Source of the DNA: Microbacterium resistens NBRC 103078
GTDB taxonomy: Bacteria; Actinomycetota; Actinomycetes; Actinomycetales; Microbacteriaceae
Length of the DNA stretch: 47,925 nucleotides
NCBI RefSeq assembly: GCF_001552355.1
Contig: NZ_BCRA01000003.1
Span: forward strand, 1 to 47,925
Direction of reading: 5' to 3'
Within the stretch, counting starts at the first letter, position 1, and each line of letters opens with the position of its first letter. Position numbers and translations under genes: made by a program. The notes under the pieces were generated by a model that worked only from the letters and a program-made list of their open reading frames with translations, made no database searches and was not told the origin of the DNA. Shown here one piece after another: positions 34,222 to 41,793 of this stretch.

Positions 34222-34251
34222 CGAAGGCCCCGGGTTCGCCCGGGGCCTTCG
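34222..34251. terminator. UUCG-capped hairpin terminator after rplL
   Basis: A perfect 13-bp stem (34222-34234 with 34239-34251) closed by a TTCG tetraloop lies between the convergent rplL and LacI genes and can serve both. Confidence 0.82.
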
Positions 34252-34274
34252 TGCGTTCCAAGAACGCCGGCCCC

Positions 34275-35300
34275 TCAGGAGCGCGGCGCGGCGGTGGAGG
34301 AACGCACCACCAGTGTCGCCGGGGCGATCACGCGCTCCGCACGCGCCTCGGGCGACTCCAGACGCATCCGCAGCAGCCGCACGGCGTCGGCGCCCTGCGC
34401 GCGGGGACTCTGCCGGATGGTGGTGAGGGCGAACATCTCCGCGAAGCCGTGGTCGTCGATGCCGATGACGCTGAGCTCCGACGGCACCGCGATCCCCAGC
34501 CGCCGTGCCGCGATGATGGCCCCGACCGCGGCCTCGTCGCACACGCCCACGATCGCGGTCGGGCGCCGGCGGCGGTCGCCGAGCAGGTCCGCAGCGGCGA
34601 CGAAGGCGTCGGGCATCGTCGACGCCGAGCGCACGACCCTCACCCGCTCCGCCAGGCCCGCCGCCGTCATCGCCGACCGGTAGCCCTCGGCGCGGATCTC
34701 GTCTCCGAGCCCGGAGCGGACGGTGTCCGGGATCCCGCCGACGAAGGCGATGTCCTCGTGGCCGAGGTCGATCAGATGCTCGGTGACGACCCGCGCGGCG
34801 GCGGCGTCGTCGATCGAGACCATGCTCATGCCGCCCCTGCCGGTGAGGCCCGGCTCCACGGGGCCGACGGTGACGAGCGGAAGGCCCATGGCCGCCAGGC
34901 GCTCCAGCTCGTGCGCCGCCGGCTGGATGCAGACCGCAATGAGGCCGTCGAAGCGGCGACGCGACAGCGCGTGATCGAGCATGCGCGCCCGGTCGCTGCT
35001 GCCCTCGACGGCGCTGTAGAGCACCAGGTCGAGACCGTTCTCGATGAGCGCGTGCTGGATGCCCGCGAGCAGCTCCGCGAAGTACCAGCGCGCGACGGAG
35101 GGCATCACCACGCCCACGGCGCGGGTGCGGCCGGTCGCGAGGCTCGTCGCGCTGGAGTGGGCCACGTACGACAGTTCCTCCGCGGCGCGTCGCACCCGCT
35201 CGCGCGTCGCCTCGGCCACGTATCCCGTGCCGCTGAGCGCACGGCTCGCCGTCGCCTTGGCGACGCCGGCGCGCGCGGCGACGTCCGCGATCGTGCTCAT
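34275..35300 (-). CDS. LacI-family transcriptional regulator
   Basis: A 341-residue LacI/GalR repressor: N-terminal helix-turn-helix and hinge (STIADVAARAGVAKATASRALSGTGYVAEATRERV...LSYVAHSSATSLATGRT) and a periplasmic-binding-protein-like sugar domain (about 60-335). It is divergent from a sugar ABC importer, which it probably represses until an inducing sugar binds. An AGGAGG ribosome site precedes the ATG. Three palindromic 12-bp operators lie in the intergenic region. The inducer is unknown; an alpha- or beta-glucoside is plausible from the transporter type. Confidence 0.9.
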   Translation of the reverse strand: MSTIADVAARAGVAKATASRALSGTGYVAEATRERVRRAAEELSYVAHSSATSLATGRTRAVGVVMPSVARWYFAELLAGIQHALIENGLDLVLYSAVEGSSDRARMLDHALSRRRFDGLIAVCIQPAAHELERLAAMGLPLVTVGPVEPGLTGRGGMSMVSIDDAAAARVVTEHLIDLGHEDIAFVGGIPDTVRSGLGDEIRAEGYRSAMTAAGLAERVRVVRSASTMPDAFVAAADLLGDRRRRPTAIVGVCDEAAVGAIIAARRLGIAVPSELSVIGIDDHGFAEMFALTTIRQSPRAQGADAVRLLRMRLESPEARAERVIAPATLVVRSSTAAPRS

Positions 35301-35360
35301 GGGGCCCTCCTCGGCCGCGCTGCGCGGCTCTGCCAGGGTAGCGCCGCGCGGCCGCGATGC

Positions 35361-35372
35361 GGAACCGGTTCC
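35361..35372. promoter_or_regulatory. LacI-type operator 1
   Basis: GGAACCGGTTCC is a perfect 12-bp palindrome, 61 bp upstream of the LacI start. Confidence 0.6.
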
Positions 35373-35396
35373 ATCACGATTCCCGCATGATTTCGC

Positions 35397-35408
35397 GGGA
35401 GCGCTCCC
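35397..35408. promoter_or_regulatory. LacI-type operator 2
   Basis: GGGAGCGCTCCC is a perfect 12-bp palindrome of the GGGAGCGCTCCC class bound by many actinobacterial LacI-type sugar repressors. Confidence 0.6.
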
Positions 35409-35472
35409 ACGCCCGGCCGGATCGAGCGTTCGGGGAGGCCGGAAACTTTGCCGGCTTGTGATGTTGCCGGGA

Positions 35473-35502
35473 TTGTGCGGGTGAGTGAAAGGCCAGTAGT
35501 TT
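35473..35502 (+). promoter_or_regulatory. Candidate promoter of the sugar ABC operon
   Basis: TTGTGC (35473-35478), 18 bp, TAGTTT (35497-35502). Its start point would be near 35509, inside operator 3. Confidence 0.45.
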
Positions 35503-35507
35503 GGCCT

Positions 35508-35519
35508 GGAATCGGTTCC
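35508..35519. promoter_or_regulatory. LacI-type operator 3
   Basis: GGAATCGGTTCC differs from operator 1 by one base and lies at the predicted transcription start of the ABC operon, a position suited to repression. Confidence 0.6.
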
Positions 35520-35585
35520 TGATTACGACGTCGCGGGCGCTGGGCCCGGCGACGGGGATCGTGAGACTCGAAGAGGAGAGATCAC

Positions 35586-36908
35586 ATGGCTCTGTCACAG
35601 CGCTATCGGCGGCTCGCACCGCTGGCCCTGCTCGGTGCGGCCGGAGTCGCGCTCGCCGGATGCGGAGCCCCCGGGGCGGCCCCCGGAGGCGGCGGAGGCG
35701 GAGGCGGCAGCGATGACAACACCGTCACCGTCTACGGCACGATCGTCGATGACGAGGCGAAGCTGCTCCAGGAGTCCTGGAAGGAGTGGGCCGACAAAGA
35801 GGGCATCACGATCAAGTACGAGGGCAGCCAGGACTTCGAGACGCAGGTGGGCACGCGCGCGCAGGGCGGCAACCCGCCGGACATCGGCATCTTCCCGCAG
35901 CCGGGCCTGTTCGCCGACTTCGCCTCGCGCGACTTCCTGAAGCCGGCGCCGGAAGAGGTCGAGAAGAACGCCAACGAGTACTGGACCGAGGACTGGGTCA
36001 ACTACGGCACGGTCGACGGCACGTTCTACGGGGCGCCGCTGATGGCGAACGTCAAGGGCTGGATCTGGTACTCGCCGGCGAAGTTCACCGAGTGGGGCGT
36101 GACCCCGCCGAAGACCCTCGACGAGCTCGTCGCCCTCACGCAGACGATCCAGTCCAAGACCGGCTCGGCGCCCTGGTGCGCCGGGTTCGAGTCCGGCACC
36201 GCCACCGGCTGGCCGGGAACGGACTGGATCGAGGACTACGTGCTCCGCGAAGGCGGCACCGAGGTCTACGACAAGTGGATCACCAACGACGTCAAGTTCA
36301 CGGACCCGGAGATCAAGGACGCGTTCGACAAGGTGGGCGAGATCCTGCTCAACCCCGCCTACGTAAACGCCGGCTTCGGCGACGTGCGCTCCATCAACTC
36401 CACGGCGTTCGGCGACGTCGCCGCGAAGGTCGCGGACGGCTCCTGCGCGCTGACGCACCAGGCGTCGTTCCTCTCCGGCTTCTTCCCCGAGGGCACGACC
36501 ATCGCCGAGGACGGCGACGTCTGGGCGTTCATGCTCCCGGGCGTGGACGAGGCGCAGAAGTCGGTGACCGGCGCGGGGGAGATCGTCGGCGCGTTCAGCG
36601 ACAAGCCGGCCGTGCAGAAGGTGCTGGCCTACCTGTCCAGCCCCGAGTGGGCCAACAGCCGGGTGAGCCTGGGCGGCGTCACCTCCGCGAACAACGGGCT
36701 CGACCCGGAGAACGCCAAGGACCCGATCCTGCAGGAGACCATCAAGATCCTGCAGGACCCGGACACCACGTTCCGCTTCGACGCGTCCGACCTGATGCCG
36801 GGCGCCGTGGGTGCGGGCACGTTCTGGAAGGGCATGGTGGCCTGGATCAACGGGACGGCGACGGACGAGGTCCTGAGCCAGATCGAGTCGGGCTGGCCGC
36901 AGGGCTGA
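35586..36908 (+). CDS. Sugar ABC transporter substrate-binding lipoprotein
   Basis: A 440-residue extracytoplasmic solute-binding protein. The signal peptide ends in the lipobox LAGC with Cys26 as lipid anchor; a run of Gly (about 34-41) links it to the binding domain (TVTVYGTIVDDEAKLLQESWKEW, GGNPPDIGIFPQPGLFADFA). It belongs to the family 1 sugar-binding proteins and most resembles AglE-like alpha-glucoside binders, but the substrate is not certain. An AGAGGAGAG ribosome site precedes the ATG. The first gene of the operon, it is followed by a hairpin and the two permeases. Confidence 0.9.
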   Translation: MALSQRYRRLAPLALLGAAGVALAGCGAPGAAPGGGGGGGGSDDNTVTVYGTIVDDEAKLLQESWKEWADKEGITIKYEGSQDFETQVGTRAQGGNPPDIGIFPQPGLFADFASRDFLKPAPEEVEKNANEYWTEDWVNYGTVDGTFYGAPLMANVKGWIWYSPAKFTEWGVTPPKTLDELVALTQTIQSKTGSAPWCAGFESGTATGWPGTDWIEDYVLREGGTEVYDKWITNDVKFTDPEIKDAFDKVGEILLNPAYVNAGFGDVRSINSTAFGDVAAKVADGSCALTHQASFLSGFFPEGTTIAEDGDVWAFMLPGVDEAQKSVTGAGEIVGAFSDKPAVQKVLAYLSSPEWANSRVSLGGVTSANNGLDPENAKDPILQETIKILQDPDTTFRFDASDLMPGAVGAGTFWKGMVAWINGTATDEVLSQIESGWPQG

Positions 36909-36917
36909 TCGATCGCG

Positions 36918-36950
36918 AAGGCGGGTCGCTCCACGGGGGCGGCCCGCCTT
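36918..36950 (+). terminator. Intercistronic hairpin between binding protein and permease genes
   Basis: A 12-bp stem with one T-G pair (36918-36929 with 36939-36950) and a 9-nt loop lies in the 73-bp gap. It probably stabilises or partly terminates the transcript, giving more binding protein than permease, as in malE-type operons. Confidence 0.6.
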
Positions 36951-36981
36951 CCGGTCCTCGCACCATGGGGAAGGGACACCT

Positions 36982-38115
36982 GTGACCGCGTTCTTCCAAT
37001 GGATCGGGACGATGCACCCGATCCTGCAGGCCGTCGTCGTCGTCATCGCGTTCGCGCTGGTGGTGGCGATCATCCTGCTCCTCGTCGACATCGCGCCCCG
37101 ATCGGGCGCGCTCTACACCGGCATCCGCCTGGCGATGTGCCTGCTCATCCCGCTGATCGTGATGTGGGTGTTCAACTCCTACTACTGGGCGATGGGCGTC
37201 GCCGTCGCCGTCGGAGGGCTCTTCTTCCTCCTCGACTATCGATCGCGCGAGGGCAAGGGCTATCTGATCCAGCTCGTGGCCTTCATGGCGCCCGCGATGC
37301 TGCTGCTCATGGTCGGCCTGATCCTTCCGACGCTGCAGACGTTCGTGGCCTCGTTCATGAACTCGTCGGGCAAGGACTTCGTCGGCCTCAACAACTACCT
37401 GTGGATCTTCGGACAGCCGGACGGGCTCCGCGTCGTGCTCAACACGGTGGTGTGGGTGCTGCTCGTGCCGACGGTCTCCACGATCGTCGGACTCGCCTAC
37501 GCCGTCTTCATCGACCGCACCCGCGGCGAGAAGATCTACAAGGTGCTCGTGTTCATGCCGATGGCGATCTCGTTCGTCGGCGCCGGCATCATCTGGCGGT
37601 TCATGTACGAGTACCGCGGCAAGGAGTTCGACCAGATCGGCCTCCTGAACCAGATCCTCGTCTGGTTCGGCGGAGAGCCGCAGCAGTGGCTGCTGAACCC
37701 GCCGTGGAACACGCTGTTCCTCATCGTCGTGCTGATCTGGGTGCAGACCGGTTTCGCGATGGTCGTGCTCTCCGCGTCCATCAAGGGCGTGCCGGCGGAG
37801 CTGCTCGAAGCCGCCGAGCTCGACGGCGCCAACCCATGGCAGAGGTTCATCTCGGTGACCGTGCCGGCGATCCGGCCGGCGCTGATCGTGGTCCTCACGA
37901 CGATCTCGATCGCCTCCCTGAAGGTCTTCGACATCGTCCGCACCATGACGGGCGGCAACTACGAGACCTCGGTGCTGGCGAACGAGATGTACACCCAGTT
38001 CACCAAGTTCGAGGGCGGGCGCAGCGCCGCGCTGGCCGTGATCCTCTTCATCCTGGTGCTGCCGATCGTGATCTACAACGCGCGCCAGATCCAGAAGCAG
38101 CGGGAGATCCGATGA
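36982..38115 (+). CDS. Sugar ABC transporter permease (AglF/MalF-like)
   Basis: A 377-residue integral membrane permease with about nine hydrophobic helices. The first three (about 15-90) are an N-terminal extension of the MalF type. The ATPase-coupling EAA loop is EAAELDGANPWQRFISVTVP (about 272-291). It forms the channel with the next gene's product. GTG start, with a GGGAAGGGA ribosome site at about 36966-36974. It overlaps the next permease by 4 bp. Confidence 0.9.
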   Translation: MTAFFQWIGTMHPILQAVVVVIAFALVVAIILLLVDIAPRSGALYTGIRLAMCLLIPLIVMWVFNSYYWAMGVAVAVGGLFFLLDYRSREGKGYLIQLVAFMAPAMLLLMVGLILPTLQTFVASFMNSSGKDFVGLNNYLWIFGQPDGLRVVLNTVVWVLLVPTVSTIVGLAYAVFIDRTRGEKIYKVLVFMPMAISFVGAGIIWRFMYEYRGKEFDQIGLLNQILVWFGGEPQQWLLNPPWNTLFLIVVLIWVQTGFAMVVLSASIKGVPAELLEAAELDGANPWQRFISVTVPAIRPALIVVLTTISIASLKVFDIVRTMTGGNYETSVLANEMYTQFTKFEGGRSAALAVILFILVLPIVIYNARQIQKQREIR

Positions 38116-39080
38116 GCGCCCCGACGAGTTCCTCCACCGCGCCGGAGACGACGACGCGCGCGATCACCACCGGTCGGGGGCTGGACGCCTCCGCCGGTCG
38201 CGCCCGCAAGCGCCTGTCCCGGCCATGGGCGTCGGTGGCGTCCATCCTGATCGCGATCCTGTGGACGATCCCGACCCTGGGCCTGTTCATCTCGTCGTTC
38301 CGCCCGCGGGACGACATCCAGAGCAGCGGGTGGTGGGAGTTCTTCCTGAACCCGCGGGTGACCGGCGAGAACTACGTGGACGTGCTGCAGTCGGGGACGA
38401 CGCAGCTGACCATGATCGAGTCGTTCGTCAACTCGATCGCGATCACGATCCCGGCCACGATCGTGCCGCTCATGATCGCCTCGATGGCGGCGTACGCGTT
38501 CGCGTGGATCGACTTCAAGGGACGCAACGCGCTGTTCATCTTCGTGTTCGCCCTGCAGATCGTGCCGATCCAGATGGCCCTCGTGCCGCTGCTCAGCTCG
38601 TTCTCGCGCGGGCTGACCCTGTTCGGGCTGCCGGTGACGCTCCCGCTGGGCGCTGCCGGCGGATACGCGCAGGTGTGGCTGGCGCACACGATGTTCGCCC
38701 TGCCGCTGGCGATCTACCTGCTGCACAACTTCATGTCCGAGATCCCGGGGGAGATCATCGAGGCCGCGCGCGTGGACGGAGCGTCGCGGGGCCAGATCTT
38801 CTTCCGGATCGTGCTGCCGCTGACGATGCCGGCGATCGCGTCCGTGGCGATCTTCCAGTTCCTCTGGGTCTGGAACGACCTGCTCGTCGCGCTCGTGTTC
38901 GCCGACGGAGCCGCGGCGCCGATCACGAAGCTGCTGGCGGAGATCACGGGGACGAGGGGCAACGACTGGCATCTGCTCACCGCAGGGGCCTTCGTGTCGA
39001 TCATCGTCCCGCTCATCGTGTTCTTCGCTCTCCAGCGGTACTTCGTGCGCGGACTGCTGGCGGGGTCGACGAAGGGCTGA
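38112..39080 (+). CDS. Sugar ABC transporter permease (AglG/MalG-like)
   Basis: A 322-residue permease with six hydrophobic helices after a disordered 40-residue N-terminus. The EAA loop is EAARVDGASRGQIFFRIVLPL (about 216-236), and the closing QRYFVRGLLAGSTKG is typical of MalG-type proteins. ATG overlaps the upstream stop (ATGA). No ATPase or glycosidase gene follows, so the importer must borrow an ATPase encoded elsewhere, such as an MsiK-type shared ATPase. A hairpin terminator lies 12 bp downstream. Confidence 0.9.
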   Translation: MSAPTSSSTAPETTTRAITTGRGLDASAGRARKRLSRPWASVASILIAILWTIPTLGLFISSFRPRDDIQSSGWWEFFLNPRVTGENYVDVLQSGTTQLTMIESFVNSIAITIPATIVPLMIASMAAYAFAWIDFKGRNALFIFVFALQIVPIQMALVPLLSSFSRGLTLFGLPVTLPLGAAGGYAQVWLAHTMFALPLAIYLLHNFMSEIPGEIIEAARVDGASRGQIFFRIVLPLTMPAIASVAIFQFLWVWNDLLVALVFADGAAAPITKLLAEITGTRGNDWHLLTAGAFVSIIVPLIVFFALQRYFVRGLLAGSTKG

Positions 39081-39091
39081 GGACATCGGGA

Positions 39092-39129
39092 CCGAGGCGT
39101 CCGTCGCGACCGCGCGGCGGACGCCTCGG
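39092..39129 (+). terminator. Hairpin terminator after the ABC operon
   Basis: A 16-bp stem with one T-G pair (39092-39107 with 39114-39129) and a 6-nt loop. Confidence 0.75.
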
Positions 39130-39149
39130 CACGCCCGGCGGCCCTTCCT

Positions 39150-39236
39150 GGTCGCCGAGCGAGGAGCCCGGCGACGAGACGAAGCGCCCCCGCATCGGGT
39201 CACCGCGTGTCGTCTCGCTCCGCTCGCTCAACGACC
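39150..39236. repeat. REP-like intergenic inverted element
   Basis: The left arm (39150-39188) begins GGTCGCCGAGCGAG and ends GAGACGAAGCG; the right arm (39203-39236) is its rough reverse complement and ends CTCGCTCAACGACC. The motif GGTCGTTGAGCGAG...GAGACGA is a repeat often seen between genes in Microbacteriaceae genomes. Here it appears as an inverted pair, able to fold into a long imperfect stem. Confidence 0.6.
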
Positions 39237-39253
39237 GTCACGGCGTTGGACGG

Positions 39254-39259
39254 CAGAAT
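39254..39259 (+). promoter_or_regulatory. -10-like box of PAP2 gene
   Basis: CAGAAT, one base off TANNNT, is followed by 6 nt and the ATG at 39266. Confidence 0.4.
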
Positions 39260-39265
39260 GGGCGG

Positions 39266-39916
39266 ATGACCAGACGCGCCGCCCTCATCGCGGGACTCTC
39301 GTGCCTCGGACTGGCCGCCGTCCTGGCCGTCCTCGTCGGGCTGTCCGCGCCGTTCCCGGAAGCCCTGGACGAGGCGTGGAACGGCGCGATGGGCGGGCTG
39401 CGACTGCCGGGGCTCGTCGGCTTCGCCCTCGCGATGAACGTGATCGGCGGCGGCTGGGTGGCGACGTTCCTGATCCCCCTGGCGATCGCGGGTCTCGCGC
39501 TGTGGCGGCGCGGATGGCGTCACGCGCTCTTCGCGCTCGTCGCCTTCGCGGGCAGCGCCGTGGCGGTGCAGGGCATCAAGCACCTGTTGGGCCGCGCGCG
39601 ACCGGAGGACCTGCTCGTCGCCTCCGACTTCGGCTCGTTCCCGTCCGGCCACACCGCCAACGCCGCCACGATCGCGGTCGTGCTGTGGATCCTCTTCCCC
39701 GGCCGTGGCGCGGTGCTCGGCGGCATGGTCTGGATCGTCGCGATGGCCTTCTCCCGGACGGTGCTCAGCGTGCACTGGTTCAGCGACACCGTCGGCGGCG
39801 CCCTCGTCGGCGTCGGGGTCGGGCTGGTGCTCGCCGCGGCCTTCTGGGCGTGGGTCGACCCGGCTCGTCGCCGGGAGGTCGCAGGGCCGCCGACGCCCTC
39901 GGCGCCGGGTCGATAG
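39266..39916 (+). CDS. PAP2-family membrane phosphatase
   Basis: A 216-residue membrane phosphatase with about six helices. All three PAP2 signature motifs are visible: KHLLGRARP (about 103-111), FPSGHTAN (about 125-132) and SRTVLSVHW (about 163-171), whose two His and Arg residues form the active site. It is expected to dephosphorylate a lipid phosphate such as undecaprenyl pyrophosphate or phosphatidic acid on the outer face of the membrane. The ATG at 39266 has a CAGAAT box 6 nt before it. Confidence 0.88.
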   Translation: MTRRAALIAGLSCLGLAAVLAVLVGLSAPFPEALDEAWNGAMGGLRLPGLVGFALAMNVIGGGWVATFLIPLAIAGLALWRRGWRHALFALVAFAGSAVAVQGIKHLLGRARPEDLLVASDFGSFPSGHTANAATIAVVLWILFPGRGAVLGGMVWIVAMAFSRTVLSVHWFSDTVGGALVGVGVGLVLAAAFWAWVDPARRREVAGPPTPSAPGR

Positions 39917-39955
39917 GCTGATCGCACCCCGCCTTCTTCGCCCCGAGGAGCCCCC

Positions 39956-40564
39956 GTGCCGCACATCCGTCCGTATCGTCCCGCCGACCGCGACGCCCTG
40001 GTCGAGGTGTGCCTGAAGACGGCGGACTCGGGCGGGGACGCGACCGGCATGCTCGCGGACGACGCCCTGTGGGGCGACCTGTTCGCGGTGCCGTACGCCG
40101 TGCACGATCCCGGCCTGTGCTGGGTCGTCGAGTCCGACGACGCACGGACGATCGGCTACATCGTGTCCACGGCGGACACGGACGAGTTCGAACGGTGGTT
40201 CCGCGACGAGTGGTGGCCGAGCCGTCGGGATCGCTACCGCCGCTCCGGCGAGGCCGAGCCCACGCGCCAGGACCGGCTGCTCGACTACGCCGACGGCCGT
40301 GGTCCCGGCAGGGAGCCGAACGCGGCGGAGTACCCCGCACACCTGCACATCGACCTGCTCCCCGAGACGCAGGGCCTCGGCCTCGGGCGTCAGCTCGTGC
40401 AGACCCTGCTGGCCGAGCTCGGCCGTCGAGGCGTGCCGGCGCTGCATCTCGGGATGAACCCGGAGAACACCGCCGCCGCCGCGTTCTACGAGCGCCTCGG
40501 CTTCTTCCCTCTGCCGTCCCCCGAGGGCACGACGATCCTCGGGATCCGGACGCCTGTGGGCTGA
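39956..40564 (+). CDS. GNAT-family N-acetyltransferase
   Basis: A 202-residue acetyl-CoA-dependent acetyltransferase: HIRPYRPADRDALVEVCLKT at the start (beta 1 and helix 1), acetyl-CoA loop QGLGLGRQLVQTLL at about 142-155, and AAAFYERLGFFPLP near 180-193. The 55-residue segment with several Arg and Trp (WWPSRRDRYRRSGEAEPTRQD) is an insert typical of the O-GlcNAcase-associated GNAT group. It starts at a GTG with GAGGAG 6 nt upstream. TAGGCT at 39914-39919 may be its own -10. The substrate is unknown. Confidence 0.85.
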   Translation: MPHIRPYRPADRDALVEVCLKTADSGGDATGMLADDALWGDLFAVPYAVHDPGLCWVVESDDARTIGYIVSTADTDEFERWFRDEWWPSRRDRYRRSGEAEPTRQDRLLDYADGRGPGREPNAAEYPAHLHIDLLPETQGLGLGRQLVQTLLAELGRRGVPALHLGMNPENTAAAAFYERLGFFPLPSPEGTTILGIRTPVG

Positions 40565-40587
40565 GGGAGCGTGTCGGCGGCCGCGCG

Positions 40588-40593
40588 TAGGGT
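40588..40593 (+). promoter_or_regulatory. -10 box of leaderless alpha/beta hydrolase gene
   Basis: TAGGGT is followed by 6 nt and the ATG at 40600. Confidence 0.55.
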
Positions 40594-40599
40594 GCGGTC

Positions 40600-41451
40600 A
40601 TGGTCGTCACGATCCCGTCGCTGCCCGATCCGGTCCTCGTCGAGCTCGACGGCGCGACGATCGCGACGTACCGCCTGGGCGACGGCCCGGTGTCCGACAC
40701 GGTCGTGTTCTGCCACGGCACGCCGTGGTCGGCCCGGGTCTGGGCGGCGGCGGCCATCGACATCGCGCGGCACCGGCCGGTCCTGCTCTGGGACATGCCC
40801 GGATACGGCCGGTCGACGAAGGATCCCTCCGTTCCGCTGGGTCTCGGGACGCAGGGCGCCCGGCTCGCCGCGCTCCTGGACCGCTTCGGACTCGCGCGAC
40901 CGCACGTGGTCGCCCATGACGTCGGGGGAGCGGTGGCGCTCGGCGCTCACCTGCGGCAGGGCAGGGACTACGCGAGCCTCGCGCTCTGGGACGTGGTGAC
41001 CCTCGATCCGTGGGGCTCCCCGTTCTTCCGGCTGGTCGCCGAGCACGCGGACGTCTTCGCCGCTCTGCCGCCGCGGCTGCACGCCGCGCTGGTGACGGAG
41101 TACATCGCGGGCGCCGGGAACGGGACGCTGCCTGCCGCCGCGCTCGCCGTCCTCCGCGAGCCGTGGACGGATGCCGAGGGCCAGTCGGGGTTCTACCGAC
41201 AGATCGCCGCGCTCCGCCCGGCCGATACGAGGCCGCTCGTCGAACGTCTCGCGGACATCCGCTGCCCGGTCACGATCGGGTGGGGCGGGGAGGACCCGTG
41301 GATCCCGGTGGAGCAGGCGCACCGGCTCCGCGCGGCGATCCCAGGGGCGTCGGAACCCCTGATCCTCGACGGCGTCGGCCACCTCGCCCCCGTGGAGGCC
41401 GCGGATCGGGTCGCCGACGCGATCCGCGACGGGCTCGCCGTGACCGGATGA
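40600..41451 (+). CDS. Alpha/beta hydrolase with Asp nucleophile
   Basis: A 283-residue alpha/beta hydrolase. The oxyanion loop is CHGTPWSARVW (about 38-48). The nucleophile elbow reads AHDVGG with Asp107 in place of the usual Ser, as in haloalkane dehalogenases, fluoroacetate dehalogenases and epoxide hydrolases. The acid is in WGGEDPWIP and the catalytic His in DGVGHLAPVEA. It is therefore likely to open C-halogen or epoxide bonds instead of esters. Its TAGGGT box is 6 nt before the ATG. Confidence 0.85.
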   Translation: MVVTIPSLPDPVLVELDGATIATYRLGDGPVSDTVVFCHGTPWSARVWAAAAIDIARHRPVLLWDMPGYGRSTKDPSVPLGLGTQGARLAALLDRFGLARPHVVAHDVGGAVALGAHLRQGRDYASLALWDVVTLDPWGSPFFRLVAEHADVFAALPPRLHAALVTEYIAGAGNGTLPAAALAVLREPWTDAEGQSGFYRQIAALRPADTRPLVERLADIRCPVTIGWGGEDPWIPVEQAHRLRAAIPGASEPLILDGVGHLAPVEAADRVADAIRDGLAVTG

Positions 41452-41462
41452 GCGGACAGCGC

Positions 41463-41478
41463 GGCGGTGACGGAGGGA
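41463..41478 (-). repeat. Partial copy of tRNA-Ser 3' end
   Basis: These 16 bases are identical to 41574-41589, the acceptor and T-arm end of the tRNA-Ser gene, and a weaker match continues about 10 bp. The copy lies 111 bp beyond the tRNA end. Confidence 0.7.
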
Positions 41479-41530
41479 CTCCGATGCTCGCCTTCGGCGT
41501 GCTTCTCCCCGAATCCCGCAGTGCCCGGGG

Positions 41531-41573
41531 AGACGTAGAAGGGGCCCCGCTTCGCGAGGCCCCTTCTACGTCT
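41531..41573 (-). terminator. Hairpin terminator of tRNA-Ser
   Basis: A perfect 16-bp stem (41531-41546 with 41558-41573) with an 11-nt loop starts at the last base of the tRNA on the minus strand. No T-tract follows. Confidence 0.78.
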
Positions 41574-41660
41574 GGCGGTGACGGAGGGATTCGAACCCTC
41601 GGTTGCTTGCACAACACACGCTTTCCAAGCGTGCTCCTTCGGCCGCTCGGACACGTCACC
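41573..41660 (-). tRNA. tRNA-Ser (anticodon GGA)
   Basis: The reverse complement folds as a class II tRNA: acceptor stem GGTGACG/CGTCACC, D-arm, anticodon stem CACGC/GCGTG with loop TTGGAAA giving anticodon GGA (reads UCC and UCU), a long variable arm, T-arm GAGGGTTCGAATCCCTC, discriminator G and encoded CCA (41573-41575). The long variable arm confirms serine identity. It stands alone, with a -10 at 41680-41685. Confidence 0.96.
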
Positions 41661-41679
41661 AGGAAGGAACAACCTGACC

Positions 41680-41685
41680 ATCTTA
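41680..41685 (-). promoter_or_regulatory. -10 box of tRNA-Ser
   Basis: TAAGAT on the minus strand, 19 nt before the mature 5' end. No clear -35 is seen. Confidence 0.5.
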
Positions 41686-41793
41686 TCCGATCGGGAGTGG
41701 TCGCGATGACGCGGGCGCCGGCGGGCGGCGGTCGCTACGCTCGGGGGAGCGGCGTCGCGTCCGCGTCGCCCGCCGCCGAGCCGAGGAGTGCCC

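Noticed and set aside
36918..36950. Hairpin considered as a full operon terminator
   Set aside because: The permeases have no promoter of their own in the 31 bp that follow, so read-through is required; it is more likely a partial stop or RNA stabiliser.
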